In this document: positions 60,243-64,000 of the stretch, piece after piece | How positions within the stretch are numbered: the stretch's first letter is position 1 | Layout: each line of letters starts with the position of its first letter | Assembly (NCBI RefSeq): GCF_021155765.1 | Contig: NC_060118.1 | Coordinates: 13,838,146-13,902,145, forward strand | Direction of reading: 5' to 3' | DNA: 64,000 nt | From: Diprion similis | Lineage: Eukaryota > Arthropoda > Insecta > Hymenoptera > Diprionidae | The notes under the pieces: generated by a model | What the model was told of the DNA's origin: nothing | Database searches by the model: none | The model's input: only the letters and a program-made list of their open reading frames with translations | Made by a program: the position numbers and the translations under genes

Positions 60243-63200
60243 TTCGATCATTACATTTAGTCGTTGAATATTGTTGAGAATCGAGTTCAAACTTGGTTGC
60301 AGAAATCGTAAATTGGTCACAAACGGAATGGAAATAAGGAGGCTCCCCTGCGAATCTCACCCTATCCTAAGCGGGCTTTTTGACAAAAGTGTGACGAGTC
60401 GGTACGCAATCTTTACTGTAAATTTGTAGAAGAATAACAAGTAAACTGCAAACTTGGCTGGGCCAAGCCTTTGAGAAAAACAAGCTTCGGGCTGCCGGAG
60501 GAGTAGATATAAACAGCTGTCTGCGCATACAAATGGCCTCGACGATTAGTCACGATCATCGAGAAGACAAGGTACAATTACGTACATCTTCAGCTGTGAA
60601 CGTGGCACATTTTTACCTCGACCTCCAGAGTTGTAAGAAAGCAGAGTGAGAAAATAAAAGTATAAAAAGAGTAATTCCCACATCAGGAACCATAAAAGAA
60701 GATAAAATTGTCCGCGTCGCCTTGTTTAAGCTTCGCTCCAGCAATGCTTCTTCTTAATTGCACCCGAAGCGTCAACCTTATCTACGCCTTGGCTAGACCA
60801 TGCGCGTGAGTTTTAAGGTTTGTAAGGTACACACGCCGGCATTCATCGCTATCAACGGACAATGTTTGCACGACACAGTCTCTGTGTGCAAAGGCCATGG
60901 TGACAATGACGCCTTTTGACGATCCACCTCACACGGGTTCCCCGAAGACGACGCTCTGCATGGCATCCTCGACTTCAAACTGCAGGGCGTATTATATTCC
61001 GAAGGCGAAGTATATCGAGCGTGCCCTTTAAATCCGAGGACGAAAATAGGAATACCGAGAGCCTCGGGACCCGCAGGGACATCCGATACTGTTTACAACG
61101 AAACACAATACTGCACCGGCTCTCGGACGAGGCAGCCTCCATTACCATCCCATCCAACCCGTGCACACGGAGATGGTTAGTGAAAAAGGCGGGTGTAACC
61201 GTGGCACGTGCGTGTCTGCGTGCGAGGATCTCTGCTTTCCTCTCGCGAACGAGTCACGGGCATAAAGTGACGCGACAGCTGGAAGGTACGCGCTTTGTCC
61301 GAAAGCCTCCGTGTCTTCTGTCTTGTGTCAATGCTCCGCGAATTATTACACCTACCTACGATCTGCCTGCGCTGCTTTGCTCCTCCGTCATTCTCCTTGG
61401 TCATAATTTTCTTTTCGTCTCTTCCTTCCTTCTCTCAGGTCGCCTCGTTTCGCTTCACCTCACACGGTTCGTACGTTTTTGGAATTTGAAATTTTCTGAA
61501 AATAGGATTTTTCTACTAACCTTTCGTGGGACACAAGAAATAGCCTTAGATTTTACGCAAGGCAATGTTAAGTGAAATTTTTTCTTCTTAAAATTATCGG
61601 TAATTCGTACAAGAACGAGTTTATTTCTCCAATAGACTCAAGATTCCAGTCTTATTTTCAAAATTCCCTGACTTTTCCCGGTTTTTCAGGTTTCCCCTGC
61701 GCGTACGAACCCTGCCTTGATTCATTATCTTGACCTTGCTAAAGACCGAGTAATCCAATTCATCGGAATTCATCAGAAAAAGCTGCAACGAACCAGCGTT
61801 GAAAGAGAAATTTCAAAAATCTCCACCACCGTGAGTTTATTTTTTCATGCCGCCGGTGAACGAACGACATTCTTCCCAACGAGCGAGCAGCATTCTTTGG
61901 GCTTGAGTCAACAGGCACAACGAGTACCAATAACTTTCAGTCTTTAATGGATTGCGTTTATTTTTTTCCTCCGTTTTTGTTTGCGGTTTTCAAAGAGATT
62001 TTTGCGCATCGGTGCCATACATTCAAGCACAGTGATGCGGCCTCTCGACTTCGCTCGAGTCATTTCGAACCATTTTTCTTTTTCATCCTTCTTTTCATCT
62101 CACAGGCTTGCATTGGAAAAGAAGCAGGTCGCTTGGTTTGTTTCCGTTGAGTGTAAAAAATCTGTGATATGATCGGGAAAAGTACTCTCTCGGCAAAGTT
62201 GGAATCCCTCCCTCCCTTCCGCCCCCCATGGCGTCCCGGTATTTTCCATCCATGGTCATGCAGAGTTATATATCGGCCAGGCATGCAGCGAGCCACGAAT
62301 GTGTCTGATAAACACGTACCAAGCAGCGGAGATGATCGGTAGGTACGCTCGAAGTTTCTTCGGTTTTGTTTGTTTGCTTGGCTCAATTCACCGCTGAGTT
62401 TACGACTCAATTCTATGCACCGAATTCTACCGAGTATTTACGGCCTCGAGGATACCTCCTCGGCGTGCGTACGCGCAGGTACGACGAAAGCTCTCAATTA
62501 GTCCGGGCTCGAGGGACGAGATTTATACGGGGCGGGATAATTTATCCAACTCAAATTTTACGACAACAGTCAATTATCCAATTTCCTTGCATATATACCT
62601 CGGGCTGGATTCACGATATTCGCCCGACAACTTGAATCGCGAAATTTAGATCGATCGATTTCGCCCAAAGTGCACAGCGCGAGGCTTCGTATCTCTTTGT
62701 CTCAACGGCATAAGGTACAATAATTTCATCTTGGAACAGCGATACAGGTGGTCAGACCACTTTGCGCCAAAAATAAGCTCGAGGAATAAAGGATTGTTGA
62801 TGGAAAAAAAAAAATGGAGAGAAATAAATGAGCCGCAGAAGGCCATCGAGCTACTAAATATCAAACCCAACCTAGCAGGGAGGCATCGATTATTCGAGTA
62901 CAAAAAAAAAAAAAAAATAAATAAATAATCGAACATGACTCGATTGAATAGGTGAAAATTAATCGATTAATTGATTGTTTGGTACTTTTTTGAAACGGTG
63001 CGTGTGAAACCAAAATTTCACGGTGTGTGAAAAGTTTTCTGATTAACTTATAGTTTCATTCAAAATATTTTTCAATTTCAGATGAAAATATTCATTCATC
63101 TTTCACTTATTATATCGAAAAGGTACTTGGTAAGTAAGACGATGATAATATTTGATACTTAAATCGCTTAAATTGATGACTGTATTGCGTCGTTCATGGG

Positions 63201-64000
63201 ATTCAAAAACAAAAACCGATTGTGAGGAAAAACAATCGAGTCGATCGATTAATCGGGGAAAAATAATGGGTTGAATCGGAAATCAATTATTTTTGCCATT
63301 CTTAAAACCCTGCGATGCGCCGCGGCGCCGGCCGTCCGCCGAGGCTGACTATCGACGGCTGTCACTACTGCCATGTTACACCACTCGGGCTTCCGTTGAG
63401 CTTACGGTTGGAAGAAGTGAGGTTGGTAAGGACTGTCTCATTTCCGTGTATAGGAAGTCCCTGCATAGTGGAGGGACATTAATATGGCGTTGCTGCGGCA
63501 AAAATTTCAGAAAGCGTCAATCACATGTTTCCCGTATTGCATATGAGCGCCATTCTTGCTTTTTGGCGGACACTTTCCTTCTCCGTGCAGAGTTCTACCC
63601 TCAACAGTCAGGCTTGAGTCCCCGTTTTCCCCGCATTTTTGAATAAAAGATAATTGCGAAACATGGGAGGTACTGAAACCGGGGTTATTACGCGGTCAAA
63701 TATACTAAAATTTCATCAGTATTGGTGCTTGAGACGGGCGAAGAGATGGTTCTGGCTGACCAGCGAACCACATTATTCGACCGTCCTGCATGGGCGTTGT
63801 CTGGATTCTGTTGCAGCCCGGTGTCACGTTGCTGGAACTGCCAATTACAAAGCGGATACTCTGCGGTCGGTACCTACGAGAAGCGTTGCTAAAATCCGAT
63901 CAGACGTTTCAGTGACTTCGTAGCGTCCCTGCATCGCCTTTACGCCCCGAAAAGCACGTACCTGGAGGAACAAAGATACGAAAGTCGTGCGAACGTGTAA

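Larger units (their letters stand above)
53010..64000. other. Gene-free region with repeats
   Basis: No exon is supportable on either strand. Frames such as 60916-61575 (219 codons) and 63293-63646 (117 codons) lack a recognised domain in full. The stretch holds a fold-back at 56886-57043, three parts of a dispersed inverted-repeat family, a CTC microsatellite, a TTCAACG short tandem repeat, and scattered TAATTA/ATTAAT words. It could be intergenic or an intron of a gene beyond the window. Confidence 0.45.

Noticed and set aside
60916-61575. 219-codon + strand frame, the longest in the right-hand gene-free region
   Set aside because: The sequence is low-specificity, Arg/Ser-rich at first and then hydrophobic without helical regularity. 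Antisense frames are open too, and no homologous family is recognised.
63293-63646. Possible degenerate FLYWCH-type zinc finger around IWRCCGKNFRKRQSHV
   Set aside because: Only the WRC word and spacing to a Lys-rich stretch resemble the family. The later Cys and the HxH pair are missing, so it is too weak to annotate.
1-64000. tRNA genes, rRNA genes, CRISPR arrays, prophage or operon-like clusters
   Set aside because: No tRNA A/B-box pair such as a full GGTTCGAnnCC in cloverleaf context, no regularly spaced direct repeats, and no prokaryotic gene organisation were seen. The window is eukaryotic.

Overview
This window is nuclear DNA from an insect. Genes have GT-AG introns, long AT-rich noncoding stretches lie between them, and one gene encodes the insect neuropeptide myosuppressin. 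Gene content fits a holometabolous insect. A hymenopteran (sawfly-like) source is only an impression and is not proven by anything here.

Layout. Positions 1 to about 11.4 kb show no supportable gene, only repeats. A TATA promoter and a probable noncoding first exon lie near 11.4-11.6 kb, followed by about 8.7 kb of intron-like DNA. The myosuppressin coding exons are at 20.3-20.7 kb (+). A secreted DNA/RNA non-specific endonuclease, in two exons, is at 24.4-25.7 kb (+), with a small terminal-inverted-repeat element just past its stop. On the minus strand from 43.0 down to 28.8 kb lies a 14-exon orthologue of C2CD5 (CDP138), carrying an exceptional 3.05-kb exon that adds about 1,017 mostly low-complexity residues. 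It shares a compact bidirectional promoter, with two perfect GCGCATGCGC (NRF-1 type) palindromes, with a divergent SRA1 orthologue (44.1-45.2 kb, +). A 21-exon relaxin-receptor-like LGR (LDLa + leucine-rich repeats + 7TM) runs from 46.1 to 52.9 kb (+). From 52.9 to 64 kb I see no gene, only fold-back and dispersed repeats.

How the genes relate. Myosuppressin (a visceral-muscle inhibitory peptide) and the LGR (a receptor for relaxin/insulin-like peptides) are both signalling genes, and C2CD5 is a Ca2+/lipid-binding trafficking protein linked to insulin signalling in mammals. Nothing in the sequence shows that they act together, and I read them as ordinary neighbours.

The observations most worth a second look are an in-frame TAA exactly where the first LRR exon of the LGR should be spliced; the giant C2CD5 exon, whose length makes it impossible to skip in frame; the paired NRF-1 palindromes; a nearly perfect intronic hairpin; and several inverted-repeat (MITE-like) elements, including one small family with copies at four places in the window. 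Exon boundaries were placed by hand from splice signals, reading phase and remembered family conservation; no alignment or transcript data were available.
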